Shown here: positions 1 through 11,540 of the stretch, one piece after another
How the letters are laid out: each line of letters opens with the position of its first letter
Numbering within the stretch: the first letter of the stretch is position 1
NCBI GenBank assembly: GCA_017311185.1
Contig: JAESUZ010000424.1
Coordinates: 558,001 to 622,000 of the forward strand
Reading direction: 5' to 3'
Length of the DNA: 64,000 nt
Source: Proteles cristata cristata
Lineage: Eukaryota > Chordata > Mammalia > Carnivora > Hyaenidae
Notes under the pieces: model-generated
Databases searched by the model: none
Told to the model about the DNA's origin: nothing
The model's input: only the letters and a program-made list of their open reading frames with translations
Position numbers and translations under genes: made by a program

Positions 1-1485
1 ATTTGGAAGGTTTCCTCAATATTTTGGAAAAGTTTGAGAAAGATAGGCATTAATTCTTCTTTGAAAGTTTTGTAGAATTCACAAGCAAAGCTGCCTGGTC
101 CTGGACTTTTGTTTGTTGGGAGCTTTTTAATTTCTGAGTCAATTTCATTACTAGTAATTGGTCTATTGGGATTTTCTATTTCTTCCTGACTCAGTCTTGG
201 AAGAAAGTTAATTTCCAGGAATTTATCCACTTTTTCTAGGTTATTCAATTTGTTTCCATGTCATTTTTTTATAGTACTCTATTATGATTATTTTTATTTC
301 TGTGGTATTAGTTGTAACTTTTCTTTCATTTCTAATTTTATGTTTAGGTCCTCTTTTCTTGATAAGTCTGGCTAAAGATTTATTGATTTTGTTTATCTTT
401 TGAAAGAATTAGCTTTTGGTTTCATTGATCTTGTTTATTAGCCTCTATTTATTTTTGTTCTAATTTTTATTTCCTTTCTTCTACTAATTTTGTACTTTGT
501 TCTTCTTTTTATAATTCCTTTAGGTATAAAGTTAGATGCTTATTTAAATTTTTTCCTTTTTTCTGAGGTAGGCTTGTATTGCTACGAACTTCCCTCTTAG
601 AATTGTTTTTGCTCTGTCTCATATATTTGGGAACATTGTTTTCCCATATTGATTTATGATTAAGGTATTTATTGATTTCCTCATTGACAAATTATTTAGT
701 AGCATTATTTTTAGTACTTATGTGTTTGTGTATGTGTGTGTGTTCCCAATTTTATTCTGGTAATTAATCTAGTTTAATACCATTGTGTTTGGAAATGATG
801 CCATATATAATTTCAATCTTCTTGAATTTATTGACATATATATAATATCAGATGTGTTTCTATATCTATAGATATAAATCATTCTACTTATGGTGATAAT
901 TGCTTAAGTTCTAATGCATTCTAAAATCCCTCCATGTTTTATTTTTGATGTTATATTTTATATCTTTTCATTTGTGTATTCATTAACTACTTATTTTAGT
1001 TATAGTTAATTCATTATTTTTGCCTTTTAACTCTTATTGTAAATATTTAAGTGGTAATCTACACCCTTAATATGTATTTAGTTTCAGCACGTGACTCCTT
1101 TTTAAATGTATTTTCTTATTTTTAGTTATGGTATTTTCTTTTTCACTTAAAGGAGGCCCTTCAACATATCTTATAAGGTCAATTTAGTGATTATGAACTC
1201 CTTAAGTTTTTCTTCAGTTTATCTTTCTTTCATTTATGAATGATAACCTTTCCAGGCAGAGAATTCTTACTTTATTAATATTTTTTCCGTTTCAGTACTT
1301 TAAATATATTCTGCCACTCTGTGATGGCCTGCTAGGTTTCTGCTGTAAAATCAGCTAGTATTCTAATGGAGTTTCCCTTGTATGCAACTATTTGTCTTTC
1401 TATTGCTGTCTTTGAGATTCTCTTCCTCTTTAACTTTTTTTTTGAATGCAGACTCACAATACCATATAATTATTATGATTTTTTA

Positions 1486-1613
1486 ATGTTTATTTTAATT
1501 TTTACTTTACTTTTTATTTTTAGTAAAGTAGGCTCCACACCCAATGTGGGGCTTGAATTCATGACCCTGAAATCAAGAGTCACATGCTTTACTGACTAAG
1601 TCAGCCAGGGACT
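1486..1613 (-). mobile_element. Old carnivore tRNA-Lys SINE, diverged
   Basis: The minus strand reads as the short, older carnivore SINE form: a tRNA-like head, a degenerate B box around the CCCCACATTGGG segment, and an A-rich tail on the low-coordinate side. It lacks the long CT-rich body of the young copies in this window. It lies in the ORF1-side part of L1 element A, so it inserted after that L1. A near-identical short form is seen at 61155-61250. Confidence 0.75.
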
Positions 1614-2000
1614 ACTTCATCTTTAACTTTTGTCACTTTATTTAAATATCTTTGGGACTTGTTTGGGACTTACTGTCCATCTGGTCCTCCTTCTACAGGT
1701 TAGGTAAGTTTTTAGATATTATTTATTTAAAGAAGTTATCTACCACTTTCTCCCTTTCTTCTCCTTCTGAGACCCTTTTACTGCAAATGGTAGTATTCTT
1801 AATGTTACCATATAGGTTCCTTTAAATACACTCATATTTTTAAAAATATTTTTTTCTTTTTGCTGTTCTATCCAGTCTTCCAGATAACTGATTCATTCTT
1901 CAGTATCATGTATTCTGCTGTTGATTACCTCTAGTTTGTTTTTCATTTCAATTATTGTATTCTTCATCCTTCATTGGTTCTTTCTTGTATTTTTTAACTC

Positions 2001-2216
2001 TTTTTTTTTTTTTAATTGTATTTACTTTTGAGAGAGATGAACAGAACATGAGTGGGGGAGGACACAGAGAGAGAGAGGGATACACAGAATCTGAAGCAGA
2101 TTCCAGGCACTGGGTTATCAGCACAGAGCCCGATGCAGGGCTCAAACCCACGAACTGTGACAACATGACCTGAGTGCAAGTCGTATGCTTAACTGACTGA
2201 GCCACCCAGGTGTTCC
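2001..2216 (-). mobile_element. Carnivore tRNA-Lys SINE
   Basis: Full-length minus-strand copy: the head ends at 2216, a GA-rich body (CT-rich in sense) lies in the middle, and the poly(A) tail appears as the T run at 2001-2013. A TSD of the form TTYTAACTCTT flanks it (about 1993-2003 and 2217-2227). It sits inside L1 element A and is moderately diverged from the youngest copies. Confidence 0.9.
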
Positions 2217-2599
2217 TTCTAACTCTTGTTGAAATTCTCACTGTGTTCCTCTATTCTTTTACCAAGTTTGGTGAGCACCTTATGACCATTACTTTGAACT
2301 CACGATCAACTTAATTATTTATCTCTGTTTCATTTAGTTTCATTGTTGCTGTTGGTGTTTTGTTTTGTTTTGTTTTTTTCCTGGGGTTTAGTTTGTTCTT
2401 TAATTTGAAATATATTCCTCTGTCTCCTCATTTTGTTTACATTTCTGTGTTTGTTTTTATCAATTAGATGGAACAGCTTCCTCTCCCCATCTTGAAAGAG
2501 TGGTCTTTTGTAGTAGAGTCCCCTGTGTAGACTGTGTGTAATAGCTTTGACAGGTAGGCTGGAGCTGGGTTGGATGCAGTCCTAAAGAATCTAGGGGCA

Positions 2600-3030
2600 T
2601 AACATATCAAGGCCACCTTGGTGGGTGGTTGGAGATGGAACAGATGCTGTTTGGACTCCTGGGATATGCTATGCTAGAGCTTCCTTGATTGAGTGGCTTG
2701 AGTGAGTGTGGGCATGACATGTCTCCAGATATGCCTTGGCAGAATAACTGGATTGGAGATGCGTGTGTGTGCAGGGGTACTAGGGTGTGCTGCACTAGGG
2801 CTATCTTAGAAGGACAGCTGGCCTGTATCAGGAGTGGGTTGAGAGTATCACAGGGAGTTCCTCACCAGGGCCACCTTGGTATGATGGCTAGAGCTGGAGT
2901 GAGCCCTACCTAGAGTGTGCCACACTGCAACTGCTAGGTTGAACACAGGCTTGGGGTGTCTGTGGCATACCACATTGAGGAAGTCTTGGTGGGGAGACTG
3001 ATATACACCAGGGGCCCAGGAGATACTGGG
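2600..3030 (-). repeat. Degenerate tandem units in L1 5' UTR
   Basis: Within the 5' UTR of L1 element A, about seven diverged units can be seen, with starts near 2612, 2677, 2729, 2798, 2869, 2926 and 2977. Each has a GCCACCTTGG-like core followed about 10 bases later by a TGG-T-GAG-like element. Spacing varies from about 50 to 70 bases. This resembles the monomer organisation of some mammalian L1 promoters in principle; that comparison is inference, and the unit similarity was judged by eye. Confidence 0.55.
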
Positions 3031-3465
3031 TTGACCTTCACCGGCAGGCTGGATTATCTGATACCCTTCTGTCATCTGTGTAATCAAGAAAATGGTACTG
3101 GCTCCTCTGAACCTGGAGAGAGTTCCTACAGTACCCCCACCCACTTGGTGGAAAGGATTAGCAAATGATTTCATTACTTATACTCCATTGCTCTTTAAAC
3201 TACTTTTTCCCCCCACTGTGTCCCATGATAGGTGAATCTGTGCATGGGCCTCTCAATGATATCCGTTCCTACTATAGGTTGCTAATGTCAGGCGTGGGCT
3301 ATCATTTCTGTGTCTCCATGTCTCCTACCATTCTTTATGGGCTGTCTATATAATTTGTTCAGTCCTCATTTCTTTTTCAGGAAGAGTTTCTCAATATGGA
3401 GGTGTATATTCAACATGTCAATGGGAGGAGGTGAGTACAGGATCATGCTATACTACCGTCTTGGA

Positions 3466-4099
3466 CCCAGTGTCAACCTCATTTAAATGATATTATCGCA
3501 TGTAAAATTCAGGCTTCCATGAATCTTTTCTTACATGTATTTCACAACGCTTCTTCCCCTACACAATCTTTTATAAGTATTTTAAAATAAAATGAATCTT
3601 GATTTTGTTTCCTTTATGCCTTATCTTGAATTATGTATGTGTTGACTTCTACAAGTCAATGCAGTTGTCTTACTTCCACCTGTTTGTCTGTCAGAATCCA
3701 CACAGTTGGTCAATCACTGTTCTTCTGAGAAATCACAAAGCTATGTTCTGTGGTCTACATACCTGCTGACAAGGTGCCTACTCAAGTTTTCTTGTTTCTG
3801 TATCTGACATGTTACTCTTTTAAGCAGCCTGAAGAACTGTCTCTAGGTTAGTGGAATCATTCCTTCTTGAGTTGTCAGTTCTCTAGGGCATCTTTTCCTG
3901 CTTATCACAGCCTTGTTTACCATGCCTGACCATAGAGTTTACCTCATTTTAGAGCCGTGCCTTTCATTATACATTTCTTGAGCTTTTCAGCCCCATGTCA
4001 ACCCCTAGTTCCCAAAGCTAAAACTCTTTTTTGGATTAATTCTTAACATAATATAGATATAAAATAGCTATTGAATTGAAGCAATAATAATTATAGTAG
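3466..4099. other. Single-copy sequence, nothing recognised
   Basis: Lies between L1 element A and a MIR fragment. I see no gene-like frame, no splice-flanked exon candidate and no repeat family that I recognise. The composition is AT-rich like the rest of the window. Confidence 0.5.
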
Positions 4100-4275
4100 C
4101 CTGTATTTATTGAAGATATATATCTGTTAGGCAATGTCAGGAGATACTTCATTTAATCCTCACAACAACCATGTGTTGTAAATATAAGGAGCACACCCCC
4201 CCCCTCATTTATGGAAGTAGATTCTGTGCCTGAGAGAAATTAAATACATGCCAAGGTCTTATAGCTAGTGATAGT
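4100..4275 (-). mobile_element. MIR (ancient tRNA-derived SINE) fragment
   Basis: The plus strand carries the reverse complement of recognisable MIR blocks: TTTATTGAA at the start, then TTTAATCCTCACAACAACC, then a degraded segment matching the CAGAGAGGTTAAGTAAC and AGGTC-CACAGCTAGT-like blocks. A C-homopolymer interrupts it at about 4196-4204. MIR predates the carnivore radiation, so this marks old, undisturbed host sequence. Confidence 0.7.
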
Positions 4276-6978
4276 TAAATTCTCACTGTCTGTCTGCCTT
4301 TAAAATCTGTGTTCTCTATGGCTCTGCTCTCCTGCCTCTAAAAAAATGATACTTGGGAGAATTTTAAGATTATATTTCAAATATGTGAGTTCCAAATGTT
4401 TCTGTCATAATGCACAATTACAGGGAAAACATGTTTTTATTGATGTTAAAAGAAACCCACGCTTACATTTGTGATGAATTCTAAAACTGTTAGCTTTTTG
4501 GTATAGTCTATATTTGGGGTCTGAAGGACTTGTCAGTGTCTCTTTAATAATATCACTGTTTTTTTTCTTCAGACTGAATCTCATTGTCTCTAATCACTGG
4601 TTTTACTTGTATGTGTATCTTCCAGTCTTCAATTTTCCTAAATGTCATGTAGATATAAATGTAATACTCAATTGCTCAGCTCGAGGTTTTGTGTCTTGAT
4701 GGACAGTTAGGCGGGGGAGGCAGAAAATTCCTTGCTGTTGGGTTTTGCCCTAATTTTGTGAGTATTTTGTGCAAATAAGAACTCAAGTATATTTTTGCTC
4801 TTGTTTGTTTCACATATAAATATCTTCATGGAAACTGGAAATGAAAGGAAAAACACTGAACCTCATAGTTTCAAGGCAGAGACAAATTATCTCAAGGTAA
4901 AGAGGCTGGCCAGGTTGCATATAATGACTGAATTAACAACTTTTATTTTTGTAGATTTATATCAATGTTGACTAGAGGAACTTTGTGTTTTTAATATGAA
5001 AAAAAATTAAAAATCTCAAATTAGAAAAGTACATTGGCATTTTCTAAAAACTCTCCATGAGGCATGGCCTTATGCCCAGATGACGTAGGTGCAATTGCAC
5101 CTAGACAGGACAATTACAGAGTCACTGTGGACTTCATCCAGGCAAAACATGTTTCTCCCTGCTTTGTCACAGTGATGAAAGTCCAATTTTAAAGACCAAA
5201 CCTTTAGTTTAAAGAATTAGCTTCCTAGGTTCTTTACTACTGTAGAACAAATACTGGAGGAGGAGTAACACATGAAACTTTTTTGATTCGTTATTATTTT
5301 AATGGACATTAGCTTCTCAGAGCTTCTCTTGATGACTCATTGAATGTTGGAGATGGGAAGGAAGGATATTGGCACATTTGTCTATATAGAGAGACACGGA
5401 GAAGTCAAACAGCTTGGGCTCTTCTTGGGCTTAATTAAAAAGATAAGAACTTCTGGGGACATTGTAACTGTGAAGTCATAGAACTTACCAAGAATAGAAA
5501 AGCATACATCTTTCCGTCTCCACTTCCAGAAAGGTAGCACTTTTTTTGTTACCATCTGTGCACAAGAAGGACAGACTGGTTGACTGACCTCTTATCCAGG
5601 GCCTCTACACTGGTCTAGGTTTTTCTAGTTCTTGCTTCCTGAAGGAAGAAAATGAAGGCACAATAGCTTGTAAAGTCCCAGAGCTGTTGGTAAGTAATAT
5701 AGTTGTTCCGCTCCCTCTCAGCGTTCTGACCAGCTAAGGACCTAACTTATTGCTTAGAGGACATAGAGATATTCAGCAAAACAGTAGAGTCTTTATAATG
5801 AGTGTCATCACTTTCCTTTTCCATAATTATTGAATAGATGGTAATTAAAACTGAATTATATTTGCAAGGCATGATTTCAAAATTGCCCTCACATTATTTT
5901 TTTTTTCAGTGCATAAAGACTTACACAAAGGACATACTTCCTAAATTTGGAGCTCAGTTTCCTTATTTGTAAAATAATTTGTTGGCTAGATGATCTCAGC
6001 AGTTCTCCTTAAAGCAGCATCCATAATTTATATTCTAAATGAGTAGGTTCCTAAGTCTGATTACTCTGGTCCCAGGCAACCTTGAAGAATGAAGATTTAT
6101 GAGTACTCAAGGGAGCCAAGATTTCAAGTAACTTCCTATAATGCACTCTTTCAACTTGCTTTTTGCATTTTTGAAAGAAAATTAAAAGCACCAATAAAAA
6201 GGAAACTTAAAATACGCATACAAGTTTCTAATTGTTCGAATTAATAGAAGGAATGCTGTGATTTCAGTAGCAACATGAGGGTAGGACCCAGAAGATCACA
6301 GCATGAAAAAAAAGAAAGAAACTATTATCTGTAGTACCTGTGGAGCATTATTCAAACCTCACAGAGTTGCTTTACAGCCTAACTGGCAAGTTCTGCATTC
6401 ACAGACTGCATTTCAGTCTGGAAGATCATCTAGCCGAACAAATTATTCTATGAATCAGGAAACTAAATTCCAAATATAGAAGATACTTTTCCCATAGTCA
6501 TGTCACAGAATCCAGATATCTCACCTTCCTGCTTAAAAAATTCTTTTGGTGTACAATAAAATTACCAGTTGGGATAGAATAGACTGGACCATGGTCTAGA
6601 GGAATGAAATGGGAGAAGAGTTGGAAAATTTAAGCTGCGTGAATTTCCCCCAAGAATTGCACCTCTCTACACCCAACTGTACTAAACCATTGGCTGGGAT
6701 GGGAGTCTCTGAGTAAGTCATTTCATTATATTACAATTAAGAAGAGAGTAAAGAGTCTTTACGGGCTTGTAAATCTGAACGTCTTGGCTATTACTCCAAC
6801 TCTGAAATACACTAAATGACCAGAGGAAAGCTACTTTTCCTGCTGATACCCAATTCCTCATTTGTTTATTAGAGATGATGTCCCCTTCCCTCTCTACTGC
6901 ACAGTGTTGACATCAAGATGAGATGCAACAGTCGTTGTGACAGTATATTAAATGTATTTTAAAATATAGGCAAATAAT
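4276..6978. other. Single-copy block with weak MIR-like patches
   Basis: About 2.7 kb with no gene-like reading frame. There are weak MIR resemblances at about 5949-6040 (a CTCAGTTTCCTTATTTGTAAAAT core, plus sense), 6440-6510 (minus sense) and 6838-6950 (plus sense). None is strong enough to list alone. The short frame at 4514-4699 has no support as a gene. Confidence 0.5.
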
Positions 6979-7184
6979 GGGGGCACCTGGGTGGCTTAGT
7001 AGGCTAAGCATCCAACTTTGGCTTTGGTCATGATCTCACTGCTTGTGAGTTGGAGCCCCATGTCACTCTCTGTGCTGACAGCTCACAGCCTGGAGCCTGC
7101 TTCAGATTCTGTCTCCGTCTCTCTGTCCCTCCCCTTCTCAGTGCTCTGTCTCTCTCTTTCCCAAATATAAAACCTAAAAAAAAA
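6979..7184 (+). mobile_element. Carnivore tRNA-Lys SINE, plus strand
   Basis: Starts with the GGGGGCACCTGGGTGGCTTA head, followed by the TCATGATCTCAC and GTGCTGACAGCTCACAGCCTGGAGCC blocks, a CT-rich body and an A-rich tail. A long TSD flanks it: TTTAAAATATAGGCAAATAA (6958-6977) and TTTAAATATAGGTAAATAA (7185-7203). Divergence in the head (CTAAGCATCCAAC) suggests an intermediate age. Confidence 0.95.
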
Positions 7185-7203
7185 TTTAAATATAGGTAAA
7201 TAA

Positions 7204-9400
7204 GAACAATTATTATCTTTACCCTTATTCCTATTCAATTTCTACCCTAACCTGAATCAGATTGTCTATTTTTGATCCAGTGTCTGTAAAGAACACTCAG
7301 AGGACCTGCATTTTTTCCTTACCTTCCCTGCTACTTCCCTAGGAATGTCCAGTTGTCTCCAGTTTTAGGGGATCTTGGTTCTCCCTTAAATTTTGCAAGA
7401 GAATATGTGTGTCCTTGGAGAAATCTATATCAGTTTTTAGACCACTCAAGAAATGCCTCAGCTCCAGACAGCCAACCTGTCCAAGGTTTTCATTCCTTCT
7501 GCTGATATCCAACATCCAATATCTGATCAGCGTAGGAACATAAAAGTCCTTTTTCCTTCATTGGTCACTTAATCCAAACAGGGGACCATTATAGTGCCAG
7601 TAGAGCTCCACAACTTTCCAGGGGACAAGGCTATCAGTCATATTACATTGTAGATTGTTTTTTTTCCTTCTTCCCAATCCCACTTCTTTCCTCTCCCTTT
7701 CATGAGTGATTGTACTAAGGTAGTTTTCTAAAAGTATCCTACATGTAACTCTCAGTACCAGCTTCCCAGAGTATACAACTTAAAGCATCTGTGTTTCAGG
7801 ACATAGAGTCATTGTCCTTTCTGAGGAGTTGTGATTCTGGGACATATGAGAAACGAGCAGCTCTTTAATCCATTAGAATAAACCATAACCAGGCCTAGCA
7901 CCCCTACTCTACCTCTGGCTGATTCTTGTGTATGCATCATTGACTTTCCCTCCCTACCACAATCTCAGTTTCCCAATTTTAGATAATAAGATTAAATCCC
8001 ATGATAAAAAGTAAACACACTGCACCTGGCAGAGCTCAAAAGATCATGTTTGGCCTGTGATTTTAGTGTTTATGAAAAGGCATTAGGATGTAATTAACTT
8101 TTTAAGTTCATGCCAATGAATGCCATTCAGAATTAATAAAAGAACCAGAAGGAAAAAATTTTTAAATGTTTGTTGACCCTTATTTAAGTATGGAAAAAAT
8201 ATCATTTCTTTGGATGATGAAAACTATTGACCCATTTCCCATTTGGTGAACTCATTTTCATATTTCTAGAAATGCCTATATGATGATTAAAAGATCTTTG
8301 TTGTTTGGTCTCATTGTTGGTACTTAAACTTGTACCAAGAGAGTCTAATACTTAGCTCTTTAGTAACTACTTACACTTTGAATAACTTCTTTCCTATGCA
8401 TGAGAGAAGGTACATTAAGATGCACTTGCTTAATCAAAGGCCTGTCACACTGTTAGGATTTTTTTTTACATTTTTATTATTTCTTGACTATTAAGAGTCA
8501 GGTATCATGCTTGATGCTGGTGAGTAAATTGTGGTCATGATCAAATCATTCCCTACCTTTGCTGAGCTTATAGTCTAATGTAAGAGGCAGACAAATAAAT
8601 AAGCAATTACAACCCAGTGGATTGGAACCTGGTAATGGAAAGGTTGAAGTATTCTTAAGATTGGAGAAAGAATATGAAATAGTGCTTTACAAGTCAGAGG
8701 TTTCATTTTATCCAAACTTCCTGCATTTGGATGCTCACTGAAACAGCCACTTTGCTTTTTTCGTGGTGCCAGGAAAATTCTGCTAGAATGACTCTTTCTC
8801 CCAGGTTTCTTGGGATTACAGACACTGGGAGGCCAGCTCCCACAGCGTCTGGTGACCTAGAGCAGGTCCAAGCCTAGTTAAGTTCACACAGCAAGGGAAG
8901 GTGAACTTGCCAGTGCTACAAGGAGATGAGGGCTCTGGTGCTCAGGTGCCTATATTTGGCTTGTGGGACACACAATGCTTAACTTATTACCTGATTCCAA
9001 GAAACAATGAAACAAATCACATGATTATTTAATGGAATTCGCCTATTTTCCTTCAAAAGCCAATCTGTTTTTTTAATTTTTGTATTCTCTATTACCTCCA
9101 TCTTGAGCAATTTCAGTTTTTATTGGGCATCTTCAAACACTCAAGTCCTGTGTCTGTACTCAGAGGGATTCAAAAGAAAAAGGTTATGAACGGCACTAAT
9201 AAAACCTTATAGTTTTATTCAGGGAGGAATATGATACACTAAAAATCTGTCATCAAAATATATTTTAAGAGATGCATTTATACTATGAACAATATTACAA
9301 AAGTAATATTACTTACCTAATGATACTGATACTTAGCAGTAGCTTGATATAATGAAAACTGCTAGCATAGTGCCACCTACTGTCATTCTACCTGGAAGTC
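7204..9400. other. Single-copy block, possible ancient repeat at 8475-8620
   Basis: No gene-like frame. About 8475-8620 reads like a degraded ancient mammalian interspersed repeat (a GAGCTTATAGTCTAATG block followed by GAGGCAGACAAATAAATAA), whose family I cannot name with confidence. The stretch 8700-8960 is somewhat less AT-rich than its surroundings but shows no sustained frame. Confidence 0.45.
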
Positions 9401-9620
9401 TCCCTCTCTCATTGCTGAAGTAACTTCTATTCATTTTTAGTTCAAGTGTCACCTACTCCAGGGAGCCTTCCCTGACTTCAGTAGCCCTTTACCACTCTTT
9501 TCCCTACCACCTTAATAACTGCTCTTGCTCTGTCCTGCATAGCTCTATAATCACACATGTAAATTTTAAGGATCTATTCTAGTCTTATTAAGCTCTGAAT
9601 TCTATGATTGTTCTTTTCTT
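9401..9620 (+). mobile_element. L2 (LINE-2) 3' end fragment
   Basis: Carries the recognisable L2 3'-end blocks: TTCAAGTGTCACCTACTCCA, GGGAGCCTTCCCTGACTTC and a degraded TCTATAATCACAC segment. L2 is an ancient, inactive family, so this is a fossil in host single-copy sequence. Confidence 0.75.
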
Positions 9621-11308
9621 ATGTGTGAATAAGTTTTATTTAATTCTCATGTTTTCAGAATCTTCAAAAATAGCAGCCCTTGGCTAGTCTTTAAATAGGT
9701 ATATCATTCTTTCAGTCACCTTCCCTTAATGGAGGTGGAAAGATCCTACTGGGATTGCCAGAGTTAGTGGCATCTATAGACAAATAAGAAGCAGCAATAA
9801 AAAGAGCATTAGGGGCAGGCTCTAGCACATTCTTAGCATGAAATGAACCTTGGAAAATTAAATAAGTTATGGAGATGTGAGGAGCTCTTTTTATATTAAA
9901 ATATATTTTATTATACATAACTTAAAACATTGATGTTTAAACACTGTCCTAGGTTGAAAACCATGAACACTTCATATTTTCATGGTGGGGGTTGGGGTCA
10001 GAGTTTTATATAGATAACCTCTAAGATCTTTCCATGGTACAGTGAGCCCTCTACCTGATTTACTTGCTCATATAACTTCTAGGTGATAACTATATGTCCA
10101 TAACTAGTTCCATTTCAGACTGATTCCAAAAAGGGTAAAAAAAAAAAAAGAAAAAGAAAAGAAAACTTTAAAATGCCAAAATATCAATGACTTTTAAGCA
10201 ACTTTGAATAGTAATTTGTAAATGAATGCTATAAATGCTAAAAGCCTCTGAACATTAGACATCCCATCTTCTTAAGGATAAATGTGAATCTAGAGTTGAG
10301 TGTTTCAGATTGTATTTCTAGCTTCATATGAACTTCCTTTAAAAAGTACTCCCCAGTGAAATACTTTTGGGAACTCTGCCTATAATTTTCCCCTCTTGGA
10401 ATTTCATCATGCATTTTACCTATTAAACATTCTGCCAAGCTCTGCAGCAAAATAACTGTTAAACTTTGTTTAACCTTACTTTTTCCAAACTAATTTGATC
10501 TCAGAAACCTTTTCTGTATGTATTACCAATTATAATTCCATGAAAGTAGAATTATATGGAGCACAGCATGAAAAAGGCTAACCTGGGCTATTTGGGTGCT
10601 ACATAGTACAATGCTACACCATGATTGGAGGTCAATATTTCTCCTCACTCCAGATAACTTCTTCCTAAAGATTTTTGTACAGAACGCCATGGAGACTGGC
10701 AGTGTTCATCTTCAACTTTGGATTTCAGCTTTGAAAATATTTCCTGGGCTGCTTTTTGTGGGTTAACAATTGCAGGATAACAATCTGTAGATCAGACTTG
10801 GGGAGTGATTACAAGAAATCAAAGTAACAACCCTTGCCTTAAAGAAACAACTAGTTGTACAGGCAACAAGAACAACAAAATTGAGTGATAACACCAACTG
10901 ATAAAGATGAGGGGTACTATTGGAATTTAGAAGAAAGAACAACCAGTAAAGATGAGAGGGATTAGTAAAAGATTCTTGAACGTGAAGTTTGAGCTATATA
11001 TTAGGACATTTAGTTGGAAAGTTAGATGAGCTAGATGAGACCAAAGACGCTAATCTAGGCTCCAAGATTGTCACAAAGTATGACTCTAACTGTGTTTGGA
11101 TTTACTTTCATATGGATTACCATTTATCAAAAAATAAGTAGTATGGAGGAAATATAGGACTAAGATTATAAATCACTGTTTATGTCTCTCCTTTGTTTCT
11201 CAGAGATATGCTCTGAACTGCTAAGCTCAACAGTCTCAGCATCCCTCAGGAGTGAGTTCTCCCAGGTTGGAGGAGCTGAGAGCTCCACACTCTGCATTTT
11301 CTTTCATT
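9621..11308. other. Single-copy block, nothing recognised
   Basis: Includes an A/G-rich homopurine run at about 10137-10170 and otherwise ordinary AT-rich sequence. Short frames at 9712-9918 and 10238-10450 on the minus strand have no start context, length or composition that supports a gene. Confidence 0.5.
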
Positions 11309-11321
11309 AGAAATGGAGAAG

Positions 11322-11527
11322 GGCGCCTGGGTGGCTCAGTCGGTTGGGCATCCGACTTTGGCTCAGGTCATGATCTCACAGTTTGTGGGTTCAAACCACC
11401 ATGGGGCTCTGTGCTGACAGCTAGCTCAGAGCCTGGAGCCTGTTTCAGATTCTGTGTCTCCCTCTCCCTCTGACCCTCCCCTTCTCACGCTGTATCTCTC
11501 TCAGAATAAAACGTTAAAAAAAGAGAA
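11322..11527 (+). mobile_element. Young carnivore tRNA-Lys SINE, plus strand
   Basis: Head GGCGCCTGGGTGGCTCAGTC with well-preserved A-box and B-box-like segments, CT-rich body and A-rich tail. A perfect 13-base TSD, AGAAATGGAGAAG, lies at 11309-11321 and 11528-11540. The head is close to the tRNA-like consensus, so the insertion is relatively recent. Confidence 0.95.
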
Positions 11528-11540
11528 AGAAATGGAGAAG

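Larger units (their letters stand above)
1..3465 (-). mobile_element. L1 (LINE-1) element A, RT region to 5' end
   Basis: Read on the minus strand, this runs from the 5' UTR (high coordinates) through ORF1 remnants (about 1150-1440) to the reverse-transcriptase part of ORF2 at the window edge. Its 3' end lies outside the window. The 5' end is near 3465, where the minus strand reads like a carnivore L1 start (a GGTCCAAGACGGTAGTATAG segment). The match to ORF2 text breaks near 880-905, where RT-upstream sequence joins ORF1-proximal sequence, so most of the endonuclease domain is missing. Two SINEs interrupt it (1486-1613 and 2001-2216). All reading frames are broken; this is a fossil copy. Confidence 0.85.

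Noticed and set aside
2600..3030. Possible CRISPR-like regular repeat
   Set aside because: Units are diverged, unequally spaced and inside a mammalian L1 5' UTR; no conserved repeat with unique spacers.
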